From the NCBI GenBank assembly GCA_017880805.1, contig JADGRP010000278.1, positions 1 through 48,007 of the forward strand: a stretch of DNA of 48,007 bases, given 5' to 3'. Source of the DNA: Burkholderiales bacterium (lineage in GTDB: Bacteria; Pseudomonadota; Gammaproteobacteria; Burkholderiales; Casimicrobiaceae). Made by a program: the position numbers and the translations under genes. A model generated the notes under the pieces. It saw only the letters and a program-made list of their open reading frames with translations, ran no database searches and was not told where the DNA came from. Shown piece by piece: positions 1 to 13,678 of this stretch (its first letter is position 1; the number at the start of each line of letters is the position of its first letter).

Positions 1-1166
1 AGCAGGATCATCAGATCGCGGCCGGGAAAAGGAGCGCCGGTCGCGGTCGTCAGCGGTATCGACAGTGCGGCGGCGAGGGTCACCGATCCGCGAACGCCGG
101 CCCAGCCGACGACAAAAACATTCCGCGGCCGGTACGCACCCTCGCGCTCGCGAGTCCGCTTCGACAGCAGGAGCGGCAGGTACGCCGCCGGGAATACCCA
201 GGCCAGTCGCAGCGCGATCACTGCCGCCGACAAAATAAGCGCATAGCCGGCAAGTTCGATGGCCGCGGCGCGCGAAAGCCCCGCGACGACCGAATGAAGC
301 TGGACGCCCAGAATCAGAAACACCAGGCCGTTGAATGCGAATTGCAGCATTCTCCATACTTCCCACGAATGCGCTCGCGTCGGCGCGTCGATGATGCGCC
401 CGTCATGCGCTCCCGCATAAAGTGCCGCGCCGACTACGGCCAGGATGCTGCCGACATGCGCGGCTTCAGCGGCAAGATAAGCGGCGAACGGCGTGAGGAG
501 CGATAGCACCGTGAGAATTAGCGGATCGTCCAGGCAGAAGCGGGTGAGGCCGAGCCGCAAGCGGCCGATCAGCCACGCAACCGCGAGACCGAGGGCAAAT
601 CCGCCGCCCGATTGGACAAAGAACTGCCCTGTTGCATCGCTCCAGCTGAAGGCGCCGGTAGCCGCCGCGGCAACCGCAAATTTGAACGCCACGAGGCCGG
701 ATGCATCGTTGATGAGGCTCTCGCCCTTGAGGATAGTGGTGACTCGCGACGGGACCTTGAGCCGGGACGTGATCGCGCTCACCGATACGGCATCGGTGGG
801 GGAGATTACCGCGCCGAGCGCAAACGCGGCCGCCAGCGGCAGCGACGGTATCAGCCAGTGCATCATATAGCCGACGACCACTGTAGTCAGAAAAACGAGG
901 CCGAACGCGAGCAGCAGCACCGGGCGCAGCGACCGCACCAGGTCGCGCTTCGGGATCAACCAGCCGTCGGCGAAAAGAAGCGGCGGGATGAACAGCAGGA
1001 AAAAAACATCGGGCTCGATGCGCAGCTCGCCGAAACCCGGCAGATAGGACAGCGCGATGCCGCCGGCAACCAGGAGTATCGGCAGCGGAATGGGTACCCA
1101 CTTGCCGAGCGCTGCCACCGCGGCGACGGCGAGCAGCAATCCAAGCGTGATTTCGATGATACCCAT
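1..1166 (-). CDS. Na+/H+ (cation:proton) antiporter, CPA1-type; C-terminus beyond window edge
   Basis: Open minus-strand frame from ATG at 1166 to window start, absent from the ORF track because no stop lies in the window. Translation begins MGIIEITLGLLLAVAAVAALGKWVPIPLPILLVAGGIALSYLPG and contains ISPTDAVSVSAI and GESLINDASGLV motifs typical of CPA1 antiporters. Confidence 0.85.
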   Translation of the reverse strand, partial: MGIIEITLGLLLAVAAVAALGKWVPIPLPILLVAGGIALSYLPGFGELRIEPDVFFLLFIPPLLFADGWLIPKRDLVRSLRPVLLLAFGLVFLTTVVVGYMMHWLIPSLPLAAAFALGAVISPTDAVSVSAITSRLKVPSRVTTILKGESLINDASGLVAFKFAVAAAATGAFSWSDATGQFFVQSGGGFALGLAVAWLIGRLRLGLTRFCLDDPLILTVLSLLTPFAAYLAAEAAHVGSILAVVGAALYAGAHDGRIIDAPTRAHSWEVWRMLQFAFNGLVFLILGVQLHSVVAGLSRAAAIELAGYALILSAAVIALRLAWVFPAAYLPLLLSKRTREREGAYRPRNVFVVGWAGVRGSVTLAAALSIPLTTATGAPFPGRDLMIL

Positions 1167-1230
1167 GAGTTGATGGTAGCTTAGCAGCCCGCCGGTTCGG
1201 AAGACGCCGCGTCGCGAGTCAACGGAAAGA

Positions 1231-1803
1231 TCAGAATCCGCTGCCAGGCTTGGCGAGAAACTCGATTTCCTCCGCCGTCGAGTCGCGGCCCAGGATGACG
1301 TTGCGATGCGGATAACGGCCGAAGCGGCGAATCACCGCGGCATGGCGCTCCGCCCATGCGATGGGCTCGATCAAGCCGGTTTCGTCACGCAGTCGCGCGA
1401 ACAGGTCCAGCGATGCGTGCTGCGCGGCTGGGTCTTCGGCGTGCTCGAACGGCATGTACAGAAACCAGCGCTCGACCGGCAGCAGCGCTTGATCATCGCG
1501 GTTCGCGACTGCGGCCCTCGAAATACCGAGCGCCAAGCTGTCGCCGGCGAACGCGCGCGGCGTTTCGCGGTAGATGTTGCGTGTGAACTGATCGAGCAGC
1601 AGCACACGCGCGAGTGCACCGCGCGGTGTGGTCCATTCACCGAATCCACCCGCGAGCGCCGTCTCGACGGCTCCGCCAAACCGAGCGCGGATCGATTGAT
1701 CGACAGCAGCATCCTTGCGAAACCACAGCTCGCGGGACTTCCCATGTTCCGCGCTGCCGCGGGGACCGAACCAGAAATCGAGGATCTCGTCGTGCATGTG
1801 CAT
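1231..1803 (-). CDS. DUF924 family protein
   Basis: MHMHDEILDFWFGPRG...LLDQFTRNIYRETPRAFAGDSLAL...FGRYPHRNVILGRDSTAEEIEFL; DUF924 signatures. Start shortened relative to the ORF track. Confidence 0.85.
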   Translation of the reverse strand: MHMHDEILDFWFGPRGSAEHGKSRELWFRKDAAVDQSIRARFGGAVETALAGGFGEWTTPRGALARVLLLDQFTRNIYRETPRAFAGDSLALGISRAAVANRDDQALLPVERWFLYMPFEHAEDPAAQHASLDLFARLRDETGLIEPIAWAERHAAVIRRFGRYPHRNVILGRDSTAEEIEFLAKPGSGF

Positions 1804-1869
1804 CGCTCCGGTGAATGGCTGATATAGTGTGTTTACGCGCGCAATGCAAATTCCGGTGCTGCGCCGCGC

Positions 1870-3084
1870 TTGCTTTCCTTTCGACTTGCGATGCGAACTT
1901 CTTACCGCGATATCGCGCTCCTCGCCTGCTGTCAGGCCTTGCTGCTGATCAACAACTCCGGGCTCATCTCGATGAACGGCCTGGTCGGCTACGCGCTGGT
2001 CGAGAACAAGGTGTTTGCCACGCTCGGCGCGACAACCTTCGTCCTCGGATCCGCGTTTGCGGCGATGCCCGCCGCACTGTGGATCGCCAAGGTCGGCCGC
2101 CGTCGCGGATTCATGATCGGCTCGACCATCGCGGTCGCCGGCGCGGCCACGTGCGCGCTTGCGCTTTGGCTCGCAAGTTTTGCGCTGTTTTGCTTCGGCA
2201 CTGCGGTAATCGGCATCTATACGGCATTCGGGTTGCAGTATCGTTTTGCGGCGGCCGAAGTGGCCGCGCCCGAATTCAGGGCCAAGGCCATTTCGCTGGT
2301 GCTGGCGGGCGGCATCGGCGGCGGCTTCCTGGGACCTCAGGCGAGCCTTTGGGCAAAGGACCTGCTGCCGGTTCCGTTCCTGGGTTCGTTTCTGGTTCTG
2401 TCGGCCATTGCTTTGATCGCGCTCGGCGTGCAGTCGCAAGTGCGGGTGCCACCGCCGACCACGGAAGAGGCACGCGGCGGCGGGCGTCCCTTGCCGCAGA
2501 TCGTGCGTCAGCCGGTGTTCATTGTCGCGGCGCTTTCCGCGGCGCTTGGTTACGGGATCATGAACCTGCTGATGACCGCGACGCCGCTGGCGATGAGCTT
2601 TTGCAGTCATCCGTTCAGCGCGGCGGCGTTTGTCATCGAGTGGCACGTCGTGGGAATGTATGCGCCGGGGTTTTTCACCGGATCCCTGATCGGTCGCTTC
2701 GGCGCGCTCCGGGTGATCGCTTTCGGTATCCTGTTGATGGGCGCTTGCGTTTCGGTCGCCTTGTCAGGCGTCGCGCTGTGGCAGTTCTGGGCGGCGCTGC
2801 TTCTTCTCGGCGTGGGCTGGAATTTCATGTACACCGGTGGCACGACACTGCTGATCGAAGCCTACAAGCCTGCCGAAAAAGCAAAAATCCAGGGCATGAA
2901 CGATGTCATCGTGTTCACGGTGATGAGCATCTCGTCCTTTTCGTCGGGAGCGTTGGTCAGCGCCGCCGGTTGGGAATGGATGAACCTCGGCGCTCTGCCG
3001 CTGCTCGTCATCGTCGCCGGCGCGGTGCTCTGGCTCATGCTTCTGAAGCGCCAGAACGCGCGCGTCACCGGCGAAGCCACGTGA
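1870..3084 (+). CDS. MFS transporter
   Basis: 404 aa, about 12 hydrophobic segments; WIAKVGRRRGFMIGSTIA motif. Alternative start at 1891. Confidence 0.8.
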   Translation: MLSFRLAMRTSYRDIALLACCQALLLINNSGLISMNGLVGYALVENKVFATLGATTFVLGSAFAAMPAALWIAKVGRRRGFMIGSTIAVAGAATCALALWLASFALFCFGTAVIGIYTAFGLQYRFAAAEVAAPEFRAKAISLVLAGGIGGGFLGPQASLWAKDLLPVPFLGSFLVLSAIALIALGVQSQVRVPPPTTEEARGGGRPLPQIVRQPVFIVAALSAALGYGIMNLLMTATPLAMSFCSHPFSAAAFVIEWHVVGMYAPGFFTGSLIGRFGALRVIAFGILLMGACVSVALSGVALWQFWAALLLLGVGWNFMYTGGTTLLIEAYKPAEKAKIQGMNDVIVFTVMSISSFSSGALVSAAGWEWMNLGALPLLVIVAGAVLWLMLLKRQNARVTGEAT

Positions 3085-3096
3085 CCGTGTCCGCCA

Positions 3097-4272
3097 ATGG
3101 AACCGATCCCTTCCGTTGACCGTCATCAGGAGTTGCGCGAGGCTGTGCGCGCGTTGTGCGCGCGGTTCGACTCCGCCTATTGGCAGCGCATCGACGCAGA
3201 GCGCGGTTACCCCGAAGCATTCGTCGACGCATTGACCGGGGCAGGATGGCTCGCGGCGATGATTCCCGTGGAGTACGACGGCTCGGGCCTGGGACTGACC
3301 GAAGCATCGGTGATCATGGAAGAGATCAACCGCAGCGGCGGCAATGCCGGCGCCTGTCATGGCCAGATGTACAACATGGGCACGCTGTTGCGCCACGGCT
3401 CGGAGGCGCAAAAGCGGGCGTGGTTGCCGTCGATCGCCGCGGGCAAGCTGCGCCTCCAGTCGATGGCGGTTACCGAGCCGTCGACCGGCAGCGACACCAC
3501 CCGCCTCGCGACGACCGCGATGCGACAGGGCGATCGTTACATCATCAGCGGTCAGAAGGTGTGGACCTCGCGCCTTCAGCACTCCGACCTGATGATCGTC
3601 CTTGCCCGCACCACGCCGCTTGCCGAGGTCAAACGCAGGTCGGAGGGCATGTCGGTGCTGATGGTCGATCTTCGCGACGCGCTCTCCGGCGCGCACGGCG
3701 GCATGAACGTGCGTCCCATCGCCAACATGGTCAATCACGAAACCAACGAAGTGTTCTTCGACCATCTCGAGGTGCCGGTGGAGAATCTGATCGGCGAGGA
3801 AGGGCATGGGTTTCGTTATATTCTCGACGGGCTCAACGCCGAACGCACGCTGATCGCCGCCGAGTGCATCGGCGACGGATATTGGTTCGTCGATCGCGCC
3901 CGGCGCTATGCCAGCGACCGCGTGGTGTTCGGCCGGCCGATCGGACAGAACCAGGGCGTGCAATTCCCGATCGCCGAGACCTACGTCGAGATCGAGGCCG
4001 CGAACCTGATGCGTTTTCACGCGGCGTCGCTGTTCGACGCCGGCAAGCCGTGCGGCGCGGAAGCAAACATGGCCAAATTGCTGGCGGCGAAGGCGTCATG
4101 GGAGGCGGCCAACGTCTGCCTCCAGACGCACGGCGGCTTCGGTTTCGCCTGCGAATTCGACGTCGAGCGCAAGTTCCGCGAGACCCGGCTCTATCAGGTC
4201 GCGCCGGTGTCGACCAATATGATTTTTTCGTATATCGCCGAACACGTGCTCGGCTTGCCGCGGTCGTTCTGA
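3097..4272 (+). CDS. acyl-CoA dehydrogenase family protein
   Basis: 391 aa; AVTEPSTGSDTTRLATTA, GQKVWTSR, QTHGGFGFACEFDVERKFRETR motifs of the ACAD family. Confidence 0.9.
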   Translation: MEPIPSVDRHQELREAVRALCARFDSAYWQRIDAERGYPEAFVDALTGAGWLAAMIPVEYDGSGLGLTEASVIMEEINRSGGNAGACHGQMYNMGTLLRHGSEAQKRAWLPSIAAGKLRLQSMAVTEPSTGSDTTRLATTAMRQGDRYIISGQKVWTSRLQHSDLMIVLARTTPLAEVKRRSEGMSVLMVDLRDALSGAHGGMNVRPIANMVNHETNEVFFDHLEVPVENLIGEEGHGFRYILDGLNAERTLIAAECIGDGYWFVDRARRYASDRVVFGRPIGQNQGVQFPIAETYVEIEAANLMRFHAASLFDAGKPCGAEANMAKLLAAKASWEAANVCLQTHGGFGFACEFDVERKFRETRLYQVAPVSTNMIFSYIAEHVLGLPRSF

Positions 4273-4294
4273 AGCGCGATCGAATCCGGCGCGT

Positions 4295-5164
4295 CTAGGT
4301 CGGAAACTGCCAGTAGACGGCGTCGACCGTCTTGCCTTCGTGCGCGAGCGCGTGTTCCTTCAAGGCTTCGCCGAGCGCATGAGATTCGATGGCTCCTTCG
4401 CGCGCGTCGGCCTGCGCGATGCGAACGAACAGCACGCAGCGATCGTCGTCGACCACGATCGAGCTTACCTCCGAGCGCAGACCCTTCTCCGCGAGAAAGC
4501 GCGCGGCGGCGCGATCGAGCGCGGGATCGGAGCTGTCGATCAGCAGGCGGCGGTTGATGGCCGCCAGAACAATCGCCATCGCGCCGAGCAGCAAACCTAC
4601 GGCGATCGCGACCGCCGCGTCGAATGCCGGATGCGGTCCCCAGAGATACGACACGCCGGCGACGATCAGCGTGAGCAGAATGCCGAGCAGCGCCACCGCG
4701 TCCTCGAACAACACCGCCAGAACGGTCGTGTTGTTGCGGTTCCTGGCGACGTTGTTCCAGCCGCCGATCTCGCGCAATGCCACCGCGAAGGTGAACGATT
4801 CGAGCGCCAGCGCGAACAGCAGCAGGCCCAGCACCAGCGGCGTGAACGGCTCGATGACGATAGTTTGCAGCAGCGCGTGAACGCCGTGGTAGACATTCAG
4901 CCCGCAGCCGATGAAGAACACGCTGACGGCGGACACCAGCGCCCAGAAGAATTTCTCCTGGCCACGGCCAAACGGATGCGTCGCGTCCGGGCCGCGCCGC
5001 CCGCGCACTTCACCGACCTTGAGCAGCACCTGGTTGAGGACGTCGGCGACCGAATGGATCGTTTCCGCGAACAGCGTCGGCGAGCCCGTCACCGCCCAGC
5101 CAAAGCCCTTGGCTGCGGCAATGGCGGTGTTGGTTGCAATGGAAATCGAAACCGAGGACGACAT
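4295..5164 (-). CDS. cation diffusion facilitator (CDF) family transporter
   Basis: 289 aa; N-terminal TM helices with SPTLFAETIHSVADVLNQ and HPFGRGQEKFFW motifs. Confidence 0.85.
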   Translation of the reverse strand: MSSSVSISIATNTAIAAAKGFGWAVTGSPTLFAETIHSVADVLNQVLLKVGEVRGRRGPDATHPFGRGQEKFFWALVSAVSVFFIGCGLNVYHGVHALLQTIVIEPFTPLVLGLLLFALALESFTFAVALREIGGWNNVARNRNNTTVLAVLFEDAVALLGILLTLIVAGVSYLWGPHPAFDAAVAIAVGLLLGAMAIVLAAINRRLLIDSSDPALDRAAARFLAEKGLRSEVSSIVVDDDRCVLFVRIAQADAREGAIESHALGEALKEHALAHEGKTVDAVYWQFPT

Positions 5165-5185
5165 CGCGTCGAGCTAGCGACGCAT

Positions 5186-5218
5186 CAATTGCGTCTCACG
5201 TGCGTCTCATTTGCGTAT
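5186..5218. repeat. 3 x 11-bp tandem repeat anchored on the proA stop
   Basis: Plus strand CAATTGCGTCT / CACGTGCGTCT / CATTTGCGTAT. Minus-strand TGA at 5209-5207 (proA stop), 5198-5196 and 5187-5185. Confidence 0.93.
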
Positions 5219-6487
5219 CTGCCCGCTGCCCAGGACCACCCATTTCCGGCTGGTGAGCCCTTCGAGCCCGACCGGGCCGCGCGCGTGAAGCTTGTTGGTC
5301 GAGATGCCGATTTCGGCCCCGAGTCCGTATTCGAAGCCGTCGGCAAAGCGCGTCGACGCATTGACCATCACCGAGCTCGAATCGACCTCGCGCAGGAACC
5401 GCATCGCGTTGCCGTAATGCCCGGTGACGATGGCGTCGGTGTGCTGCGATCCGTAGCGGGCGATGTGGTCGATCGCGGTATCGACCGACGCAACGACGCG
5501 CACGGACAGGATCGGTCCGAGATACTCGGTGCGCCAGTCTTCTTCGGTGGCCGGCTTCATCGCAGGCACGATCGCGCGGGCACCGGGATCGCCGCGAAGC
5601 TCGACACCCTTTGCCGCGTAGATTTGCGCCAGCGCGGGAAGCACGCGCGAGGCGATCCGCTCGTGAACGAGCAGCGTCTCCATCGTGTTGCACGGGCTGT
5701 AGCGCTGGGTCTTGGCGTTGTCGGCGATGCGGATCGCCATGTCGGGGTCGGCATGTTCGTCGACGAAGACATGGCACACGCCGTCGAGGTGCTTCAACAC
5801 GGGCACCGTCGCTTCGTCGGCGACGCGCTGTATCAATCCCTTGCCGCCGCGTGGGATCAGCACGTCGACAAACTCGTCCATCGTCGCCAGCAAGCCGACG
5901 ACCGCGCGGTCGGTGGTCGCGATCAGTTGCACTGCGTTCTCCGGCAGCCCGGCAGCGGCGAGCCCTTCGCGCACGCACTTCGCGATCGCCTGGTTGGAAT
6001 GCAGCGCTTCCGAGCCGCCGCGCAGAATGCAGGCATTGCCCGACTTGAGACAAAGCGCCGCGGCGTCGGCGGTGACATTGGGCCGCGATTCGTAGACGAT
6101 GCCGACGACGCCGAGCGGCACGCGCATGTGCCCGACCTGGATGCCGCTCGGCCGATATTTAAGGTCGGTAATTTCGCCAACGGGGTCCGCCAGCGTCGTG
6201 ATTTCGCGAACGCCATCGGCCATTGCCGCGACGCTCGATGCGTCGAGAGTGAGCCGATCGACGAACGCGGCATCGCTGCCCGAGTCGCGCGCCGAGGCAA
6301 CATCTTGCGCGTTGGCGGCCAGCAGGTCTTTTTCGTCGCGAGCGATTGCCAGCGCCATGGACTCCAGCGCCGCATTTTTCGCCGCGGTCGGCGCGCTCGC
6401 CAGCACTCGCGAGGCCGCGCGTGCGCGTTCGCCAACCTCGCGCATGTACGCCGGCAGGTCCAGACCGGGAACGTTGAGGTTGGTCAT
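5207..6487 (-). CDS. proA: glutamate-5-semialdehyde dehydrogenase (gamma-glutamyl phosphate reductase)
   Basis: 426 aa; [84 protein letters not shown]. Confidence 0.95.
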   Translation of the reverse strand: MTNLNVPGLDLPAYMREVGERARAASRVLASAPTAAKNAALESMALAIARDEKDLLAANAQDVASARDSGSDAAFVDRLTLDASSVAAMADGVREITTLADPVGEITDLKYRPSGIQVGHMRVPLGVVGIVYESRPNVTADAAALCLKSGNACILRGGSEALHSNQAIAKCVREGLAAAGLPENAVQLIATTDRAVVGLLATMDEFVDVLIPRGGKGLIQRVADEATVPVLKHLDGVCHVFVDEHADPDMAIRIADNAKTQRYSPCNTMETLLVHERIASRVLPALAQIYAAKGVELRGDPGARAIVPAMKPATEEDWRTEYLGPILSVRVVASVDTAIDHIARYGSQHTDAIVTGHYGNAMRFLREVDSSSVMVNASTRFADGFEYGLGAEIGISTNKLHARGPVGLEGLTSRKWVVLGSGQIRK

Positions 6488-6544
6488 GCCGATATTCTAT
6501 CCCGATCGTTCCTCACTAAGGAGGTTGGACCGCCGGGACACCGA

Positions 6545-7213
6545 TCAGAACTTGTGTGCGTCGAGCGTTCTGACGCCGGTATCGGTCCCGATCAGAATGA
6601 CGTCGGCGCCCCGATCGGCGAACAAGCCGTTGGTGACCACGCCGACGATGTTATTGATCCTCGCTTCGAGCTGGACCGGATTCAGGATCCGCATGTCCTC
6701 GACGTCGAGGATGATGTTGCCGTTGTCGGTGATGAAGTTCGCGCGCAGTTGAGGGCGTCCGCCCAGCTTGACCAGCTCGTGCGCGACGTAACTGCGCGCT
6801 ATGGGAATCACCTCAACCGGAAGCGGAAAGCCGCCAAGCACGCCGACCAGCTTCGACTGATCGACGATGCACACGAACTTGGTCGCCACCGCGGCGACGA
6901 TCTTTTCCCGAGTCAGCGCGCCGCCGCCGCCCTTGATCATCGCGCCGTGCTCGGTCACTTCGTCGGCGCCGTCGATGTAGACGGGCAGCGTATCGATGGC
7001 AGTGAGCTCGAGCACGGGAATGCCGTGACCCTTCAGCCGCTCGGCGGTCCTGATCGAGCTTGCCACCGCGCCTTTGATGCGATGCTTGACCTTCGCCAAC
7101 TCGTCGATGAAGTAGTTGGCCGTCGAGCCGCTGCCGACGCCAACGTACGCGTCGTCGACGACGTACTTGATCGCTTCGCGGGCGACCTGCTGTTTTTGCT
7201 CGCCCTGCGTCAC
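6545..7213 (-). CDS. rpiA: ribose-5-phosphate isomerase A
   Basis: [43 protein letters not shown] start at 7213 overlaps the lpdA stop (GTGA). Confidence 0.93.
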   Translation of the reverse strand: MTQGEQKQQVAREAIKYVVDDAYVGVGSGSTANYFIDELAKVKHRIKGAVASSIRTAERLKGHGIPVLELTAIDTLPVYIDGADEVTEHGAMIKGGGGALTREKIVAAVATKFVCIVDQSKLVGVLGGFPLPVEVIPIARSYVAHELVKLGGRPQLRANFITDNGNIILDVEDMRILNPVQLEARINNIVGVVTNGLFADRGADVILIGTDTGVRTLDAHKF

Positions 7214-9075
7214 GATTTCTTGCGCGCCGGCGGCAGGTCGGTGCACACGCCTTCGAACGCTTCGGCGGCGAATCCAATCGACTCGCTGAGCGTCGGATGC
7301 GGATGGATGGTCTTGCCGATGTCGACGGCGTCTGCGCCCATCTCGATCGCGAGCACGATTTCGCTGATCAGGTCGCCGGCGTGCGTGCCGACGATGGCGC
7401 CGCCGACGACGCGATGCGTGGCTTCGTCGAACAGGAGCTTGGTGAAGCCTTCGTCGCGGCCGTTGGCGATGGCTCGGCCCGACGCGACCCACGGAAAGAC
7501 GCTTTTCTGCACCTTGATGCCTTTGGCCTTGGCTTCGTCCTCGGTCAGGCCAACCCAAGCGACTTCCGGATCGGTGTATGCGACCGAAGGGATCGCGCGC
7601 GCGTCGAAATACGACTTCTCGCCCGCCGCGGCCTCCGCCGCGACGTGCGCCTCGTGCACCGCCTTGTGCGCGAGCATGGGCTGGCCCACGATATCGCCGA
7701 TGGCGTAAATGTGCGGCACGTTGGTGCGCATCTGACCGTCGGCCGGAATGAAGCCGCGGTCGGTCACCGACACGCCGGCCTTGTCGGCGCCGATCTTTTT
7801 TCCATTGGGGCTGCGGCCGACCGACAGCAGAACCATGTCGTACGGCTGCGCTTTCGGAGGCGCCTGCTCGCCTTCGAAGCTGACGAAGATGGCATCTTTT
7901 TTCGCCTCGATTGCGACCGTTTTGGTCTTGAGCATGATGCGATCGAAGCGATGCTTGTTCATCTTCTCCCACACACGGACCAGGTCGCGGTCCGCGCCGA
8001 GCATCAAGCCGTCGAGCATCTCGACCACATCCAGCCGCGAGCCGAGCGTCGAATACACCGTTCCCATTTCGAGGCCGATGATGCCGCCGCCCACTACCAG
8101 CAGGCGCTTCGGGCTGGACTTGAGCTCCAACGCGCCGGTCGAGTCGACGATGCGCGGGTCATCGGGCGCGAACGGCAAGCGCACCGATTGCGAGCCGGCG
8201 GCGATGATCGCCTTCTGGAAGCGCACCACTTTTTTCGCGCCGGTCCTGTTCTGGCCGGGCCCGTCGGTCAGTTCGACGGCGACGTGATGCGCGTCCAGAA
8301 ACATGCCGTAGCCGCGAACGACGTCGACCTTGCGCGCTTTGGCCATCCCGCTGAGTCCGCCGGTCAGTTTGCCGACGACCTTGTTCTTCCATCCCAGCAG
8401 CTTGGCGAGATCGAGCTTTGGTGCGCCGAAGCCGATGCCGTGCTCGCCCAAGGCCGCCGCTTCGTCCATCACTGCGGCAACGTGCAACAAGGCCTTCGAC
8501 GGAATGCAGCCGACGTTCAGGCATACACCGCCCAATGTCGGATAGCGCTCGACCAGCACGGTTTTCATGCCGAGATCCGCCGCGCGGAACGCGGCGCTGT
8601 ATCCGCCGGGACCCGCGCCAAGGACCAGAATTTCGCACTCGAGGTCGACGCTGCCGGAATAGGTCGCGGTGCTTGGAGCGGGAGTGGCGGCGGCGCCTGC
8701 CGGCGTCGCCGCCGATTTTGCAGCCGGCGCACCGGAGGACGATGGCGCGGTGCCTGACGCAGGTTTCGCCGGCGCAGCGGTTGATGAGGGTTTGGATGAC
8801 GTGGCGGCAGGCGCAGGCTTGCCCGGTGCATCGCCGTCAGCTTCCAGCGTCAGGATCACGTGACCTTCGCTGATTTTGTCGCCCAGCTTGACCTTGAGAT
8901 CCTTGACGACTCCGGCAGCAGGCGAAGGCACATCCATGGTCGCCTTGTCCGACTCGAGCGTCACCAGCGAATCCTCGGCCTTCACCGTGTCGCCGGGCTT
9001 GACCAGAACTTCTATGACCGGAACGTCCTTGAAGTCGCCGATGTCGGGAACTTTGACTTCGATGACTTGGCTCAC
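7210..9075 (-). CDS. lpdA: dihydrolipoyl dehydrogenase (PDH E3) with fused N-terminal lipoyl domain
   Basis: 621 aa; lipoyl domain ([17 protein letters not shown]), Ala/Pro linker, then [34 protein letters not shown]-terminal HAHPTLSES-like motif ([10 protein letters not shown]). Confidence 0.95.
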   Translation of the reverse strand: MSQVIEVKVPDIGDFKDVPVIEVLVKPGDTVKAEDSLVTLESDKATMDVPSPAAGVVKDLKVKLGDKISEGHVILTLEADGDAPGKPAPAATSSKPSSTAAPAKPASGTAPSSSGAPAAKSAATPAGAAATPAPSTATYSGSVDLECEILVLGAGPGGYSAAFRAADLGMKTVLVERYPTLGGVCLNVGCIPSKALLHVAAVMDEAAALGEHGIGFGAPKLDLAKLLGWKNKVVGKLTGGLSGMAKARKVDVVRGYGMFLDAHHVAVELTDGPGQNRTGAKKVVRFQKAIIAAGSQSVRLPFAPDDPRIVDSTGALELKSSPKRLLVVGGGIIGLEMGTVYSTLGSRLDVVEMLDGLMLGADRDLVRVWEKMNKHRFDRIMLKTKTVAIEAKKDAIFVSFEGEQAPPKAQPYDMVLLSVGRSPNGKKIGADKAGVSVTDRGFIPADGQMRTNVPHIYAIGDIVGQPMLAHKAVHEAHVAAEAAAGEKSYFDARAIPSVAYTDPEVAWVGLTEDEAKAKGIKVQKSVFPWVASGRAIANGRDEGFTKLLFDEATHRVVGGAIVGTHAGDLISEIVLAIEMGADAVDIGKTIHPHPTLSESIGFAAEAFEGVCTDLPPARKKS

Positions 9076-9148
9076 GATGACTTTCCAGTTCGAGGCATCG
9101 CGCTCGGCTCAGGGTTGCGGCCGCGACGTCGAAACAACGCATCGCGTA

Positions 9149-10840
9149 TCACAGCAAGGACCTTCTCATGTCGCCCAGCAGCGCGATGAGGTAGGTGTTG
9201 AAGCGTGCGGCAGCCGCGCCGTCGACGACCCTATGGTCGTACGACAGCGACAGGGGCAGAATCAAACGGGGTACGAATTGCTTGCCGTCCCACACCGGAC
9301 GCGTGCTCGAGCGGCAGACGCCGAGGATGGCGACTTCGGGAGCGTTAATGATGGGCGTGAAGTAGGTCCCGCCGATGCCGCCCAGGCTCGAAATCGAAAT
9401 GCATCCGCCCTGCATGTCGGTCGGGCCGAGCTTGCCTTCGCGGGCCTTGGCCGAGAGCTCGCCCATTTCCTTGGCAATCGCTAGCACGCCCTTCTGGTCT
9501 GCGTTCCTGATCACCGGCACCATGAGCCCGTTGGGCGTGTCGGCGGCGAAGCCGATGTTGTAATACTGCTTGAAGATCAGGTTGTCGCCATCAAGCGATG
9601 CATTGAATTCCGGAAATTTCTTCAGCGCCGACACGCAGACCTTGATCAGGAATGCGAGCATGGTCACCTTGATGCCCGCTTTTTCGTTTTCCTTGTTGAG
9701 GGTGACGCGAAGCGCTTCGAGGTCGGTGATGTCGGCATCGTCGTGATTGGTGACGTGCGGGATCATGACCCAGTTGCGGTGCAGGTTCGCGCCGGAGATC
9801 TTCTTGATCCGCGACAGCGGCTTCGTCTCGATCGGGCCGAATTTGGCGAAGTCGATTTGCGGCCACGGCAAGAGGCCCAGCGCCGCGCCGCCGGCGGCAG
9901 GAGCGGCGGAAGCGCCGGCGCCGCTCATCACCTGCTTGACGTATTTCTGCACATCTTCCTGCAGAACGCGATTCTTTGGCCCGGTTCCCTTGACGCGAGC
10001 AAGGTCCACGCCCAATTCGCGTGCCAGCGCGCGAACCGACGGCGAGGCATGCGCCTTCTTGAAGCTCTCGCTGTCGATGCGAGGCGTCGCGGCGGCAGAC
10101 GTGCTCGGCGCTTGCTTGTCCGAAGCAGTGGCCGCGGGTGACGGCGACGGCGCGGGCGAGGCTGCGGCTGCCGCAGCCTGCGTCGGTGCAGCGGTAGCCC
10201 GGGCGCCGGCCGCTTCGATAATCGCGATCACGCTGCCTTCGCTCACCTTGTCGCCGAGCTTGACCTTCATTTCCTTGATCACGCCTGAGGAAGGTGAAGG
10301 CACATCCATGGTCGCCTTTTCGGACTCGAGCGTGACCAGCGAATCCTCGGCCTTCACGGTGTCGCCCGGTTTGACCAGAACTTCGATCACCGGCACGTCT
10401 TTGAAATCACCGATGTCGGGGACCTTGACCTCGATACTTTGCATCGCACCGGCAGCCGCGCCTGACGCTACTCTCTCCGGCTGCGTGAGAGCTACTGCGG
10501 GTGGGGGGGAAGTTGCAGCAGCGGACGCGGCGGCAGGTGCGGCGGCGGCAGGCGTCGCGACAACTTGCTCCGGCGAGGCAGCCTTGGCTCCGTTCGCCAC
10601 CTCGGCCTCCAGAGTCAGGATGACGTTTCCCTCGCTGACCTTGTCGCCGAGTTTGACCCTGACGTCCTTGATGACACCCGCGGAAGGCGAGGGCACATCC
10701 ATCGTCGCCTTGTCGGACTCGAGCGTTACCAGCGAATCCTCTGGCTTGACGCTGTCGCCTGCCTTCACCAGCACTTCGATGACCGGCACGTCGGTGAAGT
10801 CGCCGATGTCAGGGACTTTGACTTCAACTATCTGGGGCAT
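9149..10840 (-). CDS. aceF: dihydrolipoyllysine-residue acetyltransferase (PDH E2), two lipoyl domains
   Basis: 563 aa; two lipoyl domains, peripheral subunit-binding domain (ASPSVRALARELGVDLARVKGTGPKNRVLQEDV), catalytic LSLSYDHRVVDGAAAARF. Confidence 0.96.
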   Translation of the reverse strand: MPQIVEVKVPDIGDFTDVPVIEVLVKAGDSVKPEDSLVTLESDKATMDVPSPSAGVIKDVRVKLGDKVSEGNVILTLEAEVANGAKAASPEQVVATPAAAAPAAASAAATSPPPAVALTQPERVASGAAAGAMQSIEVKVPDIGDFKDVPVIEVLVKPGDTVKAEDSLVTLESEKATMDVPSPSSGVIKEMKVKLGDKVSEGSVIAIIEAAGARATAAPTQAAAAAASPAPSPSPAATASDKQAPSTSAAATPRIDSESFKKAHASPSVRALARELGVDLARVKGTGPKNRVLQEDVQKYVKQVMSGAGASAAPAAGGAALGLLPWPQIDFAKFGPIETKPLSRIKKISGANLHRNWVMIPHVTNHDDADITDLEALRVTLNKENEKAGIKVTMLAFLIKVCVSALKKFPEFNASLDGDNLIFKQYYNIGFAADTPNGLMVPVIRNADQKGVLAIAKEMGELSAKAREGKLGPTDMQGGCISISSLGGIGGTYFTPIINAPEVAILGVCRSSTRPVWDGKQFVPRLILPLSLSYDHRVVDGAAAARFNTYLIALLGDMRRSLL

Positions 10841-10912
10841 GATGTTCCTGCACGGAATTTGAGACGTTCGCGGACCTGCTCGAGCGTGGCGGCGACGCGC
10901 GATCAGCCAAGC

Positions 10913-13567
<2,655 letters not shown>

Positions 13568-13678
13568 GGGCTTTCCTCAGGGTGACGGCCTCGCTGCGCG
13601 TCGATCGGACCGACGACTGCGTCGAAAGCTGACGCCGCATCGTTGCGATGCAGGCCGCGAGTCGCGTTTCAGGGGAAG

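Noticed and set aside
4340-7708. 1122-aa plus-strand ORF
   Set aside because: Antisense to CDF, proA, rpiA and lpdA, which all have strong family motifs. The translation is Arg/His/Asp-rich without domains, a usual high-GC shadow ORF.
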